Below, piece by piece: positions 42,601-50,571 of a DNA stretch of 64,000 bases; position 1 is the first letter of the stretch; each line of letters begins with the position of its first letter. The DNA comes from Agromyces terreus (GTDB lineage: Bacteria > Actinomycetota > Actinomycetes > Actinomycetales > Microbacteriaceae): assembly GCF_009749465.1 (NCBI RefSeq), contig NZ_WBIS01000012.1, positions 1 through 64,000 on the forward strand, given 5' to 3'. The position numbers and the translations under genes were made by a program. A model generated the notes under the pieces. The model did not search any database and was not told the DNA's origin. It saw only the letters and a list, made by a program, of their open reading frames with translations.

Positions 42601-45535
42601 CGAGCACGCGGTCCTGCACCGCGACCGGGTTGCGCGCCGCGTCGGGGCGTGCCGCGATGCCGACCCGCACCGTGCCCGTGCCGCGGGCGCCGAGCGCGTC
42701 GATCACCGAGTACGTGAACGTGTCGGTGCCCGCAGCGTAGGCGCCTGCCTCGTAGTCGAGCCAGCCCGGGCCCGTCTGCGGCACCACGCCGAGTTCGGGG
42801 TTCGACTCCTGGCCGACGAGCTGCACCGAGTCGCCGTCGGGGTCGGTCGCGGTCAGCGGGATCGGGATGCGGACGGTGTCCCCGGCGAGGGCGCGGGCCG
42901 TGATCGTCGGCGGCACGGGCGACGCGTTGGTCTCGGGGTCGGCGGCCCGCACCGTGAGGTGCACGGCGGCCGAGGCGACCTGCCCGTCGGAGGCGATCAC
43001 CCGGTAGACCGCGTCGTACTCGCCGGGCTCGTCAGGCGCGAAATACCGCAGGCGGTCGCCGCTGGGGAACAACAGGCCCTCGGCGGGCTCCTCCTCGAGT
43101 TCGGGCGCGAGCTCGAAGGAGAATCCGTCGGGGTGGTCGTCGTTCGCGAGCACGGGGATGTCGATGACGTCGCCGACGCGGGCCGTCGCGGAATCCACGT
43201 TCGCCACCGGCGGCTGGTTCCGTGCCGGATCCGGCACGTGCACCACGGTGACGACGCCGTCGGCGTCGCCGAGGCCGTTGCTGACGCGGTAGCCGAAGGA
43301 GAACGAACCGAGGGGCGGCGGGCCGAGCAGTTCCACCCTCAGGATGCGGTGGTCGATGATCTCGACGGTGGCGAGCGCGGGGTCGACCCCGTCGACCCCG
43401 GTGGCGACGAGCACGCCGCCCGTCGGGTCGATGTCGGTCGCGAGCACGTCCACGTCCATCGGGGCCCCCATGCGGAGGAAGGCCGTGTGCGGGACGGTGA
43501 TCGGCGTCGTGTCGCGCTCGGGCGGCGCCTCGACCTCGACCCGGATGATCCCCGTGCTCGTCGTGGTCCCGTCGGTGACGACGTAGTCGAGGTAGTGCGT
43601 GCGTTCCGCCGGACTGCGGAACCGGAACGTGCCGCCGTCGTAGTCGGGCGTGATCTGCGCGTCCTCCTTCGCCGGGACCGAGCTCAGGTTGATCCGCCCG
43701 TCGCCGCCGTGCGCGTGCCGGAGCGGATCGATGCGCACCTCCTCGCCCGCCGTCGCGAGCACGACGAACGGCTCGGCCACGAGCGGGACGCTGCCGGGCG
43801 TGCGCACCTGCACGTCGAGTTCGCCGCCGCCGTCGTCGCGGCCGTCGGATGCCACGAGCGCGACGCGCCTCGTCGACCCGGCGCCGCCCTTCTCGTCGAA
43901 GACCACCGTGCCCTCGGCCGTGAACGAGACCGTGTCGGGGCCGTCCGCGGTCGCGGAGCGGAGGAAGAACGGGTCGCCGTCGGGATCGACCCAGTCGTTG
44001 AGCACGGCGGTCGTCGCCCGCCCCGGCGTCGCGACGGTGACGACCCGATCGCGCACCTGCCGTGGCGGCGAGTTCTCGTCGTCGGTGCGCACCGTCACGC
44101 GCACGGAGGTGCTCGCGCTGCCGCCGCGGCCGTCGTCGACCGTGTAGCCGAACGCGAACGCCCCGGTGACGGATGCCTCGAGGGTGACCTGCACCTGCTG
44201 CCGGTCGGCGACGATGTCGAGGCGCACGCCGTCGGGCAGCGTGCCCTCGACGCGGTCGATCGCGAGCACGTCGCCGTTCGCGTCGGAGTCGTTCATGAGC
44301 ACGGGAAGCGTCGAGGATCGTCCGGGCCGCGCCCCGAACTCGTCGGGGACCGCGACCGGCGGGACCTGGCTGCGTTCGATCGGCGCGTCGGCGTCGGCGT
44401 GCTCGGCCTCGATGGTCTCGTCGTCGGGCTCGGTCTCGAGCAGCGCCGCCCAGTTGTCGATCAGGCCGTAGTCGGTGCCGGCGGCCCACGAGGCGCCGGA
44501 GGCCCGGTCGTTCAGCACGAGGGTCTCGCCGTTGGCGAGGTACACGAGGTCCGCACCGCCGCGCACGCCCTCGAGCGTCGTGGTCGTCGTGCCGGTGGCG
44601 CCGCCGCACGAGCGCCATGCGGTGCCGCCGGCCCACGCGGCATGGAGGCATCCGTCGTGGCGCACCGGGGCGGCCGGGTCTCCCGCCGCACCGGGCACGG
44701 GCACGTCGACGACCGCACCGGACTCGAGGTCGACGCGGAGCATGCCCGAGCGCGTCGCGATCGCGAGCACGCGTCCGTCGGAGGCGGGTTGCTGCAGCAC
44801 GGGGGCGTCGCCGACCCCGATCTGCGAGCGCAGGTCGAGCGTGCGGTCCTCGAGCATGAGCGTCCTGGTCGACTCGTCGAACACCGCCCAGCGCTCCCCC
44901 ACCGAGGTGATCTGCAGTGCCGCATCGGGGTCGGCCGCGTCGGTGCGCCATTGCTCGCCGACCGAGTCGGCGATCGCGGCGTCGACGCGGCGGACCTCGC
45001 CGGTCGAGGGCGTGTACGCGAAGAGCACGCCGTCGGGGTCGACGGACACCGCCGCTCCCGTTCCGAAGCTCAGCGTCGGCTCGGCGTCGGTGGTCAGGTC
45101 GGCGAGGCGATCCTCGTCGACCAGCCAGATCTTGCCGCCCGCCGCGACCACGACCCTGGACCCGGCGAGCGCGACGCTGCTCTCGGGCGGCACGGCGATC
45201 GTGTCCTGGATCACCGACCGGGCGGGGTCCACGATGGCGACGGTCGCCCGGTCGGGGTCGAAGGCGAGCACCGTGTGCCCGCGCTGGAGGATCTCGCCGC
45301 TCGCACCCCCGGTCTCGACGATCGAATTGAGCTCGAGCACCGACGTGTTCGCCCGGCCGATCGACTCGAGGTCGCCGTTGGCGACCCACACGGCCGCGTC
45401 GCCGAGATCGACGCGCTGCGCCGAGTAGCCGCCGGAGAACACGGCGACGGCGACGATGGCGGCGACCACGCCGGCGCTCACCGCCGAGGCGATGACGGCG
45501 GAACGATGTCCGCTGAGCAGCCTCGGCACTCTCAT
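39662..45535 (-). CDS. Giant Ig-like/fibronectin type III surface protein with N-terminal membrane anchor
   Basis: A 1957-residue protein. A short basic N-terminus (MRVPRLLSGHR) leads into one helix (about 13-36), so most of the chain is outside. Residues 37-370 look like a beta-propeller-type region (repeated hydrophobic-Asp strands, e.g. VLAFDPDRATVAIVDPAR). About ten cadherin/Ig-like repeats follow (about 390-1465) with VLANDSDPDGSPLTL and VLMNDSDANGDVLAI. Fibronectin III-like units lie at about 1468-1765, two with paired cysteines, then a C-terminal Cys-containing region. No sortase motif is present. ATG 45535 overlaps the kinase stop. It is the obvious extracytoplasmic component of the block. 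Confidence 0.85.
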   Translation of the reverse strand: MRVPRLLSGHRSAVIASAVSAGVVAAIVAVAVFSGGYSAQRVDLGDAAVWVANGDLESIGRANTSVLELNSIVETGGASGEILQRGHTVLAFDPDRATVAIVDPARSVIQDTIAVPPESSVALAGSRVVVAAGGKIWLVDEDRLADLTTDAEPTLSFGTGAAVSVDPDGVLFAYTPSTGEVRRVDAAIADSVGEQWRTDAADPDAALQITSVGERWAVFDESTRTLMLEDRTLDLRSQIGVGDAPVLQQPASDGRVLAIATRSGMLRVDLESGAVVDVPVPGAAGDPAAPVRHDGCLHAAWAGGTAWRSCGGATGTTTTTLEGVRGGADLVYLANGETLVLNDRASGASWAAGTDYGLIDNWAALLETEPDDETIEAEHADADAPIERSQVPPVAVPDEFGARPGRSSTLPVLMNDSDANGDVLAIDRVEGTLPDGVRLDIVADRQQVQVTLEASVTGAFAFGYTVDDGRGGSASTSVRVTVRTDDENSPPRQVRDRVVTVATPGRATTAVLNDWVDPDGDPFFLRSATADGPDTVSFTAEGTVVFDEKGGAGSTRRVALVASDGRDDGGGELDVQVRTPGSVPLVAEPFVVLATAGEEVRIDPLRHAHGGDGRINLSSVPAKEDAQITPDYDGGTFRFRSPAERTHYLDYVVTDGTTTSTGIIRVEVEAPPERDTTPITVPHTAFLRMGAPMDVDVLATDIDPTGGVLVATGVDGVDPALATVEIIDHRILRVELLGPPPLGSFSFGYRVSNGLGDADGVVTVVHVPDPARNQPPVANVDSATARVGDVIDIPVLANDDHPDGFSFELAPELEEEPAEGLLFPSGDRLRYFAPDEPGEYDAVYRVIASDGQVASAAVHLTVRAADPETNASPVPPTITARALAGDTVRIPIPLTATDPDGDSVQLVGQESNPELGVVPQTGPGWLDYEAGAYAAGTDTFTYSVIDALGARGTGTVRVGIAARPDAARNPVAVQDRVLVRPGRTVSVRVLANDSDPDGSPLTLVDVEPNGNDLAHEIVDDHIDIAVPEEEDTYGFRYTVRNENAGTASAFVLVVAAEEAPLARPEVEDAVLTLSDILDRDQVDVDVLAKTFLADGDSEDLDVGLLDGYRTGVEVLSDGRIRVDVEDQRRIIPFLVARPDDPGVVTAAFIWVPGHDDAVPQLRRDAPGVAVRSGATRRLDIADFVIAASGRPVRITDAASVRVAHGDGEDAWVDENTLRFRSEEGYFGPASISFTVTDGESAQDPTGRTGTIVIPITVLAAEDLPPVFDGAAIDVQPGESKLIELEKLTTYADRDRVDELRYRIVEPRPEGFDLELEGDELTIIAAASAQIGSTGSVTVGVVDEAGEGTPGRITVDVVPSTLPIARPVPDQAIAARGKTTVVDVLENDRPTNPFPDQPLQVVAVRGLDGGAADGISIVPSGDRSSLSVTVAADAEPVNTTLQYQVADATNDPSRFAWGTVTISVQDRPDPVTAPAVTGFGDGTLDVVFGAGAFNNSPITGYRIGLLDAVSGTEVAASECASTTCRVPTPGNGRVNAVTVQVQARNAIGLSDPLSAPGPIWSDVVPGAPTGLGSLPLDGRLRIQWSPVPVGNGSPVHSYVLVVGGVPLEVDAGSVCTASRCSVDSPALANGSLVEFSVSARNEAYPAMATWSESRASGTPFGPPVPGGITVEGDANAGTVTVAWSPFGGNGDAIGGYFVQRLADGVASVPTGPQACSVTTPAPGAVVAPSRGGGVSEVVRVGPDATSATFTGTVADSVKYSFVVWGFNRSACVNTAVAGLVVRPAPGGIDSVRSSMDWLNVETWDRYISEVRPSSSRLQIVAVDANGLRIGEPREFAGTGWLRALLNRPFGETARFQVRSCSAWGTCGPWSAVLPADASPSLTFALPSRVWDPERSAWSWTGEPDNSGIPASFRCGVDGDPEGVAAQRPTSCRIPGAQPDDRVWLDVEVAGVKVRYTDP

Positions 45536-47019
45536 CGGGAATCCACGTCGACGCAGCGCTGTTCGCTCGGCTTCCCGGACTTGCCGTCGCGCGTCACGGT
45601 CACGCTCGCGCACACGTGGTCGCCGGCGGATGCCGCGTGCTCGAGGTTCGTCGCGTGCTGCGCCGGTTGCGCCTCGCCGTCGACGACCACGATGTAGGCG
45701 TCGTCGGCGCGCAGGCCCGGGTCGTCCCACGAGAAGCTCACGGTCTCGTCGTCGACCGTGCCGCGCACGTCGGTGACGACGGGGACCGCCGCCGTCGCGG
45801 TCGTGAGGAGCACGATGCCGACCGTGAGCCCCACGACGAGGATCGCCGAAGCGGCGCCGAGGCCCCAGACGAGGCGCCGCGTCCTCCGGGCGGAGCGGGC
45901 GTCGCCGTTCGCGGGGGCGCCCGTCGCGCCGGTGCCGCCGGTCGCCCCCGACCCGCGCGACGCACCGGTCGTGGCGCCCGCCGCGCGGGAGTCGGCGCGG
46001 CGGGTGGTCGCCGCCATAGCGTCGTTCGAGCGTCGGCGCCTCGTCGTCCGGCGCCGTTGGATCACGGGCGAGGCGGCGAGGCTCGTGCGTTCGTCGAGGT
46101 CGATCGCGACCGCCTCCCACTCGTCGGAGCCGACCTCGAGCGGCGTCTGCGGCAGGCCGAGCTCCAGTTCCACCGCCTGCAGGTCGCGGCCGAACTCCAT
46201 CGCGCCGCCCTGGCGGTCCTGCGGTCGCTTGGACATGGCTCGGGCGAGCACCGCCTCGAGGGACGCGGGCACGTCGGCGCGCCCCGTGGGCCGCAGGCCC
46301 GTGCGGCCGATACGCGCCGCAACCTGCTTCGGGGTGTTCTCCCGATCCGGCTCCTCGAAGGGGCTGCGTCCGGCGAGGAGCGAGTAGACCGTGGCGCCGA
46401 GCGACCAGACCTCGGTGTGCACGGTCCCGGCCACGTCGTCGTGCAGCACCTCCGGCGCCGACCACGGGATGGACATGCCGATCGCGTCCGCGGTCTCGGA
46501 TCCGCCGAGCGTGGCGGCGATGCCGAAGTCGGAGAGCACGGGGTGCCCGTAGGCGGTCGAGAGGATGTTCGACGGCTTGATGTCGCGGTGCAGCACGCTG
46601 CTGCGATGCGCGGTCTCGACGGCCCCGGCGATGCGCACCCCGGTGGAGAGCACCTCCGACAGCGGGATCGGCGCGGCACGGTAGCGCTGCCCGAGCCCGG
46701 ACGGGCAGAACTCCATGACGAGGTAGGGACGGCCGTCAGCGGCGACCCCGGCCTGGTAGACGGTGAGGATCGAGGGGTGCGACGAGAGCTGCGCCATGAC
46801 GTTGACCTCGGCCTGGAACATGCGGCGGAGGTCGTCGTTCACGACCTCGGCCAACAGCACCTTGACCGCGACGAGTCGACGCGGCATGTTCTGCTCGTAC
46901 AGGAAGACGTCGGCGAACCCGCCGGAGCCGAGCACGCGCACGAACGAGAACCCCGGCAGCGTCGGAGGCGTGGAAGGCAGACGTCTCGACACGATCCTCC
47001 CTGACCTCTGGTCCGTCAC
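45532..47019 (-). CDS. Membrane Ser/Thr protein kinase
   Basis: A 495-residue Hanks-type kinase. The kinase domain (about 20-290) has all key motifs: GSGGFADVF, AVKVLL (Lys), HRDIKPSNIL, SDFGIA and WSAPEVL, so it should be active. A basic, Ala/Gly/Thr-rich linker (about 310-380) leads to one helix (about 383-405). A small outer domain resembling fibronectin III has two Cys. PASTA repeats are absent, so muropeptide sensing of the PknB kind is unlikely. GTG 47019 is used; GTG 46992 follows AGGGAGG but at only three bases. A TAGAAT box lies upstream. Confidence 0.9.
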   Translation of the reverse strand: MTDQRSGRIVSRRLPSTPPTLPGFSFVRVLGSGGFADVFLYEQNMPRRLVAVKVLLAEVVNDDLRRMFQAEVNVMAQLSSHPSILTVYQAGVAADGRPYLVMEFCPSGLGQRYRAAPIPLSEVLSTGVRIAGAVETAHRSSVLHRDIKPSNILSTAYGHPVLSDFGIAATLGGSETADAIGMSIPWSAPEVLHDDVAGTVHTEVWSLGATVYSLLAGRSPFEEPDRENTPKQVAARIGRTGLRPTGRADVPASLEAVLARAMSKRPQDRQGGAMEFGRDLQAVELELGLPQTPLEVGSDEWEAVAIDLDERTSLAASPVIQRRRTTRRRRSNDAMAATTRRADSRAAGATTGASRGSGATGGTGATGAPANGDARSARRTRRLVWGLGAASAILVVGLTVGIVLLTTATAAVPVVTDVRGTVDDETVSFSWDDPGLRADDAYIVVVDGEAQPAQHATNLEHAASAGDHVCASVTVTRDGKSGKPSEQRCVDVDSR

Positions 47020-47057
47020 GCTCGCGGGTGCGCACGAGCGTCGCCGCGGACAGCCCC

Positions 47058-47063
47058 ATTCTA
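47058..47063 (-). promoter_or_regulatory. Possible internal promoter before the kinase
   Basis: TAGAAT on the minus strand lies in the 70-base gap between the phosphatase and kinase genes, one of the two sizeable gaps in the block. No -35 is evident. Confidence 0.35.
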
Positions 47064-47089
47064 GGGTCGCCGCCCGCGCGGTCCTCGCG

Positions 47090-47902
47090 TCAGGCGGATG
47101 CCGCGGACTCGCCGTTCACGGGCGGCGTGACGTCGAGCACGTCGACGACGAGCACGGTGACGTTGTCGCGGCCGCCGTTGCCGAGCGCGGCCTCGAGCAG
47201 ATGCGATGCGGCCCGGTCGGGCGCCCGGTCCGCCATGAGGAAGTGCCGGATGCCGTAGGAGGTGAGCTCCTTCGTGAGCCCGTCGGAGCAGATGAGCAGG
47301 CGCATGCCGGGCTCGATCGCGATGGCCCGGTAGTCGGGGATGGGCGTCTCGTGGAAGCCCACGGCGCGTGTGATGACGTTCGAGTGCGGATGGGTGTCGG
47401 CCTCGTCGCGCGTGATCTGGCCGGAGTCCACGAGCTCCTGCACGATCGAGTGGTCGACCGTGAGCTGCTCGAGGGCGCCGCCGACGAGGCGGTAGACGCG
47501 CGAATCTCCGATGTTGAAGACGATCCACGCGGGTTCGTCGGAGATGACGCCGACCGCGGCCCCGGTCACCGTGGTGCCGCTGCCTTCGTCGGTGACGCCG
47601 CGCCCGTGCACCATGTCCTGCACGGCGAGTTCGAGCGCGTGGTCGATCTCGGCGGTGCCCATGGTGACCCGGCCGCCGTACTCGGCCAGGCGGGTGACGA
47701 CCGCGGCGCTGGCGAAGTCGCCGGCCGCATGCCCGCCCATGCCGTCGGCGACGGCGAACACGGGCGCCTGGGCGACGAAGCTGTCCTCGTTCACCTGACG
47801 CCGATGGCCGGTGTCGGTGGCGGCCGCCCATGCGATCGTGATCCGGGTGCCGTCGGGCAGCGCGATCGGATGCCGGGACGTTCCGTGTCCGATCTGTGTC
47901 AC
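47090..47902 (-). CDS. PP2C-family Ser/Thr phosphatase
   Basis: A 270-residue metal-dependent phosphatase, the natural antagonist of the adjacent kinase. All metal and phosphate motifs are present: GHRRQVNEDSF, VADGMGGHAAGD, FNIGDSRVYRL, LLICSDGLT and GGRDNVTVLVVDV. There is no membrane segment, so it is cytoplasmic. GTG 47902 overlaps the upstream FHA stop as GTGA. Confidence 0.93.
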   Translation of the reverse strand: MTQIGHGTSRHPIALPDGTRITIAWAAATDTGHRRQVNEDSFVAQAPVFAVADGMGGHAAGDFASAAVVTRLAEYGGRVTMGTAEIDHALELAVQDMVHGRGVTDEGSGTTVTGAAVGVISDEPAWIVFNIGDSRVYRLVGGALEQLTVDHSIVQELVDSGQITRDEADTHPHSNVITRAVGFHETPIPDYRAIAIEPGMRLLICSDGLTKELTSYGIRHFLMADRAPDRAASHLLEAALGNGGRDNVTVLVVDVLDVTPPVNGESAASA

Positions 47903-48900
47903 GGGGAGGGCCTGTCGTCTCTGCTCGGGCTGGTGTCGTCCTCTCGGGCGGGGAGGACCTCGACGATCGTATCGTCTCCGAGGTCGAGGAGGCTGCCCTC
48001 GGCCACGACGACGGACTCGCCCGAGCGCAGGCGACGCTCGCCGCCGGGGGTCCGGAGGACGGTGCCGTTCGTCGATCGGAGGTCGGTCGCGACGAGTTTC
48101 GACCCCTCGACGCGCAGTTCGAGGTGGGTTCCGGAGATCACGCCGGTGGGCGAGCGCACGGCCACGAGCTCGGGGATCCCCGCCGGGGCGAACGGCGTGC
48201 GAGGGGCGTGCGGGCGGCGACCGATGAGGATGGGCGCGCCGACGGCCCGCGGGTCGCCGCGGCCGATCCGCACCATCGGCGAAGGCCGTCGTGCCGCTTC
48301 AGCCGGCGCGACGTCGGCGGCCCCCTGCCCGGCCCGCGGGACCGGGCCGCGCAGCACGGTGTCCTCGTCGGCCTGGCCCGGCTCCGCGGCATCCGATCGC
48401 TCGGATGCCGCGTTCGTCGTCGCGACCGGGCTCCACTCGACCTCGGAGGCGCGCAGGCTCGCCCTCGCGTGCCGCACCCGCTCGCCGGCCGTGCTGAGGC
48501 GCTCGAGTGGGGCGTCGGCTCCGGCGAGGCGGACGCCGGTGACGTCGCGGAACTCGGCGAGGTGCCACGGGCGGATGCCTCGGGCGTCGAACCGTCGGGA
48601 ACCCCCGGGCGATTCGAGGTCGACGATCGCGGCGCCGCGCACCACGGCCGTGACCGTGGCGTCGTCGCCGTCGGACCACCACACGATGGCGAATCCGCGA
48701 TCGGGCTCCGCCGGGGGCGCGGGCACCGCCTGCACGAGCCGTTCGATGCCGACCCGGGGGTCGCACGCCGCCTCGGCGAGCGCCGAGAGGGCCCGGTCGT
48801 CGGCGGGAGCGGCGAGGGCCGCGATGAACCGGTCGCCGACCACGACGTCCCAGGGCGCCCGACCGGCGCGCGAGGCGCTCGTCACCGTTCCGTGGACCAT
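47899..48900 (-). CDS. FHA-domain protein, first gene of the block
   Basis: A 333-residue cytoplasmic protein. The C-terminal FHA domain (about 220-310) has ILIGRRP, ISGTHLEL and the phosphothreonine loop LRSTNGTVLR. The N-terminal 150 residues are an unrecognised folded region (IVWWSDGDDATVTAVV, IRPWHLAEFRDVTGVRL); related regions occur beside PP2C genes. ATG 48900 is preceded by GAGACT at six bases, suggesting that the block has its own leaderless promoter although the aldehyde dehydrogenase gene ends only 31 bases upstream. Confidence 0.85.
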   Translation of the reverse strand: MVHGTVTSASRAGRAPWDVVVGDRFIAALAAPADDRALSALAEAACDPRVGIERLVQAVPAPPAEPDRGFAIVWWSDGDDATVTAVVRGAAIVDLESPGGSRRFDARGIRPWHLAEFRDVTGVRLAGADAPLERLSTAGERVRHARASLRASEVEWSPVATTNAASERSDAAEPGQADEDTVLRGPVPRAGQGAADVAPAEAARRPSPMVRIGRGDPRAVGAPILIGRRPHAPRTPFAPAGIPELVAVRSPTGVISGTHLELRVEGSKLVATDLRSTNGTVLRTPGGERRLRSGESVVVAEGSLLDLGDDTIVEVLPAREDDTSPSRDDRPSP

Positions 48901-48906
48901 GGCTTC

Positions 48907-48912
48907 AGTCTC
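48907..48912 (-). promoter_or_regulatory. Putative leaderless -10 of the nine-gene block
   Basis: GAGACT on the minus strand is six bases from ATG 48900. The first base differs from TANNNT, so this is weaker than the other boxes. Confidence 0.4.
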
Positions 48913-48931
48913 GCACCAGCGGTGGCGCCGA

Positions 48932-50365
48932 TCAGCCGATCGCGCTCATCACGTGCTTGATGCGGGTGTAGTCCTCGAAGCCGTAATTGGAGAGGTCCTT
49001 GCCGTAGCCGGAGTGCTTGAACCCGCCGTGCGGCATGTCCGACACGAACGGGATGTGGGTGTTGATCCACACGCATCCGAAGTCGAGGTGCTTCGCGAAC
49101 CGCATCGCACGCGTGTGCTCGCTCGTCCAGACGGAGGCCGCGAGCGCGTAGTCGACGCCGTTCGCCATGGCGAGCGCCTCCGCATCGTCGCGGAACGGCT
49201 GCACGGTCAGCACCGGCCCGAATACCTCGCGCTGCACGATCTCGTCGTCCTGGTGGACGCCGGTGACGATCGTCGCCTCCCAGAAGTAGCCTCGATCGCC
49301 CTGCCGGCGTCCGCCCGCGGCGATCTGCGCGTGCCCGGGCAGACGTTCGACGAAGCCCGCGACCTGGGCGAGCTGGTTCGCGTTGTTCAGCGGCCCGTAC
49401 AGCACACCGTCTTCGCGCGGGCCGCCGGTGCGGGCGTCGGATGCCGCGTGCGCGACGAGCAGCTCGACGAACCGGTCGTGCACCGACTCGTGCACGATCA
49501 CCCGGGTCGCGGCGGTGCAGTCCTGTCCGCCGTTGAAGTACGCCGCCGCGACGATGCCCGCGGCCGCCGCGTCGAGGTCGGCGTCGGCGAAGACGATCGC
49601 GGGCGCCTTGCCGCCGAGCTCGAGGTGCACGCGCTTGAGGTCGGATGCCGCGGCTCGGGCGACCTCCATGCCGGCCCTGACCGAGCCCGTGATCGCGACC
49701 ATCTCGGCGCGCTCGTGGCCGAGCACGGCGGCGCCCGTCGTGCGGTCGCCGGCCACGACGTTGAGCACGCCCGCCGGCAGGAACTCGGCGGCGACCTCGC
49801 CGAGCAGGAGCGTCGAGAGGGGCGTGGTGTCCGACGGCTTCAGCACGACGGTGTTGCCGGCCGCGATCGCCGGGGCGATCTTCCAGACGGCCATGTTCAG
49901 CGGGTAGTTCCAGGGCGTGACCTGCCCGATGACGCCGATGGGCTCCCGACGGATGAACGAGGTGTGGCCGGCGAGGTACTCCGCGGCCGCCCGGCCCTCG
50001 AGGTTGCGCGCGGCCCCGGCGAAGAAGCGCAGCTGGTCGACGGACTGCATGATCTCGTCCTCGACGAGGCTCGCTCGAGGCTTGCCCGTGTCCTGCGATT
50101 CGAGGTCGGCGAACTCCTCCGCGCGATCGGCCATCGCGTCGGCGATGCGGAAGAGGGCGAGCTGGCGCTCGGCGGGGGTCGTCTCGCCCCACACGTCGAA
50201 GGCGTCGGATGCCGCGCGGTAGGCCTCGGCGACGTCCTCGAGGTTCGAGACGGGCGAGGCCGCATAGACCTCTTCGGTCGCCGGGTCGACCAGGTCGAGG
50301 CTCTCGTCGCCGCGGGCGTCGACGTACCGGCCGCCGATGAAGTTCCGGATGGGTGCGTGGCTCAT
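48932..50365 (-). CDS. Aldehyde dehydrogenase, probably 4-aminobutyraldehyde-specific
   Basis: A 477-residue NAD-dependent aldehyde dehydrogenase. The catalytic Cys is in GGQDCTAATRV, the general-base Glu in HLELGGKAP, and the NAD pocket shows TPWNYPLNMAVWKIAPAIAA. The wording resembles PatD-type enzymes that oxidise 4-aminobutyraldehyde to GABA. ATG 50365 follows AGGAGAGC. It diverges from an AsnC regulator and an aminotransferase that would supply the aldehyde. Betaine aldehyde or other substrates cannot be excluded. Confidence 0.88.
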   Translation of the reverse strand: MSHAPIRNFIGGRYVDARGDESLDLVDPATEEVYAASPVSNLEDVAEAYRAASDAFDVWGETTPAERQLALFRIADAMADRAEEFADLESQDTGKPRASLVEDEIMQSVDQLRFFAGAARNLEGRAAAEYLAGHTSFIRREPIGVIGQVTPWNYPLNMAVWKIAPAIAAGNTVVLKPSDTTPLSTLLLGEVAAEFLPAGVLNVVAGDRTTGAAVLGHERAEMVAITGSVRAGMEVARAAASDLKRVHLELGGKAPAIVFADADLDAAAAGIVAAAYFNGGQDCTAATRVIVHESVHDRFVELLVAHAASDARTGGPREDGVLYGPLNNANQLAQVAGFVERLPGHAQIAAGGRRQGDRGYFWEATIVTGVHQDDEIVQREVFGPVLTVQPFRDDAEALAMANGVDYALAASVWTSEHTRAMRFAKHLDFGCVWINTHIPFVSDMPHGGFKHSGYGKDLSNYGFEDYTRIKHVMSAIG

Positions 50366-50489
50366 TCTGCTCTCCTCGGCGCGAGGCACGGGCGTCGGCG
50401 CCCGGGCCGTCGTCGGCTGCGGCTACCGCGATGCGGAGCCGGGATGGTGTGCGCCATCGTAATCGGATCGAGTGGGTGTCCGCGAGGGT

Positions 50490-50541
50490 TTGCATGGGAA
50501 TTCGTTGCATTGTGTATGGAATTCAACGGAATCCCTTGCAG
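50490..50541. promoter_or_regulatory. AT-rich operator region between the aldehyde dehydrogenase and asnC
   Basis: TTGCA occurs at 50490, 50505 and 50536, and GAATTC at 50498 and 50519, 21 bases (two helical turns) apart. GGGAATTCGTTG (50496-50507) and CAACGGAATCCC (50524-50535) form an imperfect inverted repeat. This fits multi-site binding by an AsnC/Lrp octamer. Confidence 0.5.
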
Positions 50542-50564
50542 GCACACGTCCCTGCTGACACAAT
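50536..50564 (+). promoter_or_regulatory. Promoter of the asnC-aminotransferase operon
   Basis: TTGCAG (50536-50541) and CACAAT (50559-50564) are separated by 17 bases, and ATG 50572 follows seven bases later, so the transcript is probably leaderless. The -35 overlaps the operator-like repeats. Confidence 0.55.
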
Positions 50565-50571
50565 CGGCAGC

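Noticed and set aside
41348-45697. Plus-strand frame of about 1450 codons
   Set aside because: It mirrors the Ig/Fn3 gene in the opposite frame; its product is Arg/Asp/Val/Gly-rich without domains, while the minus-strand frame has clear Ig and Fn3 repeats.
39662-46465. Longer start for the giant protein, upstream inside the kinase gene
   Set aside because: The extra residues are antisense-like Arg/Gly-rich shadow of the kinase frame. ATG 45535 gives a proper membrane anchor and the ATGA overlap.
48932-48932. Aldehyde dehydrogenase gene as first gene of the nine-gene block
   Set aside because: Only 31 bases separate them, but a leaderless-type box precedes the FHA gene and the functions fit the putrescine genes instead. 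Read-through is possible.
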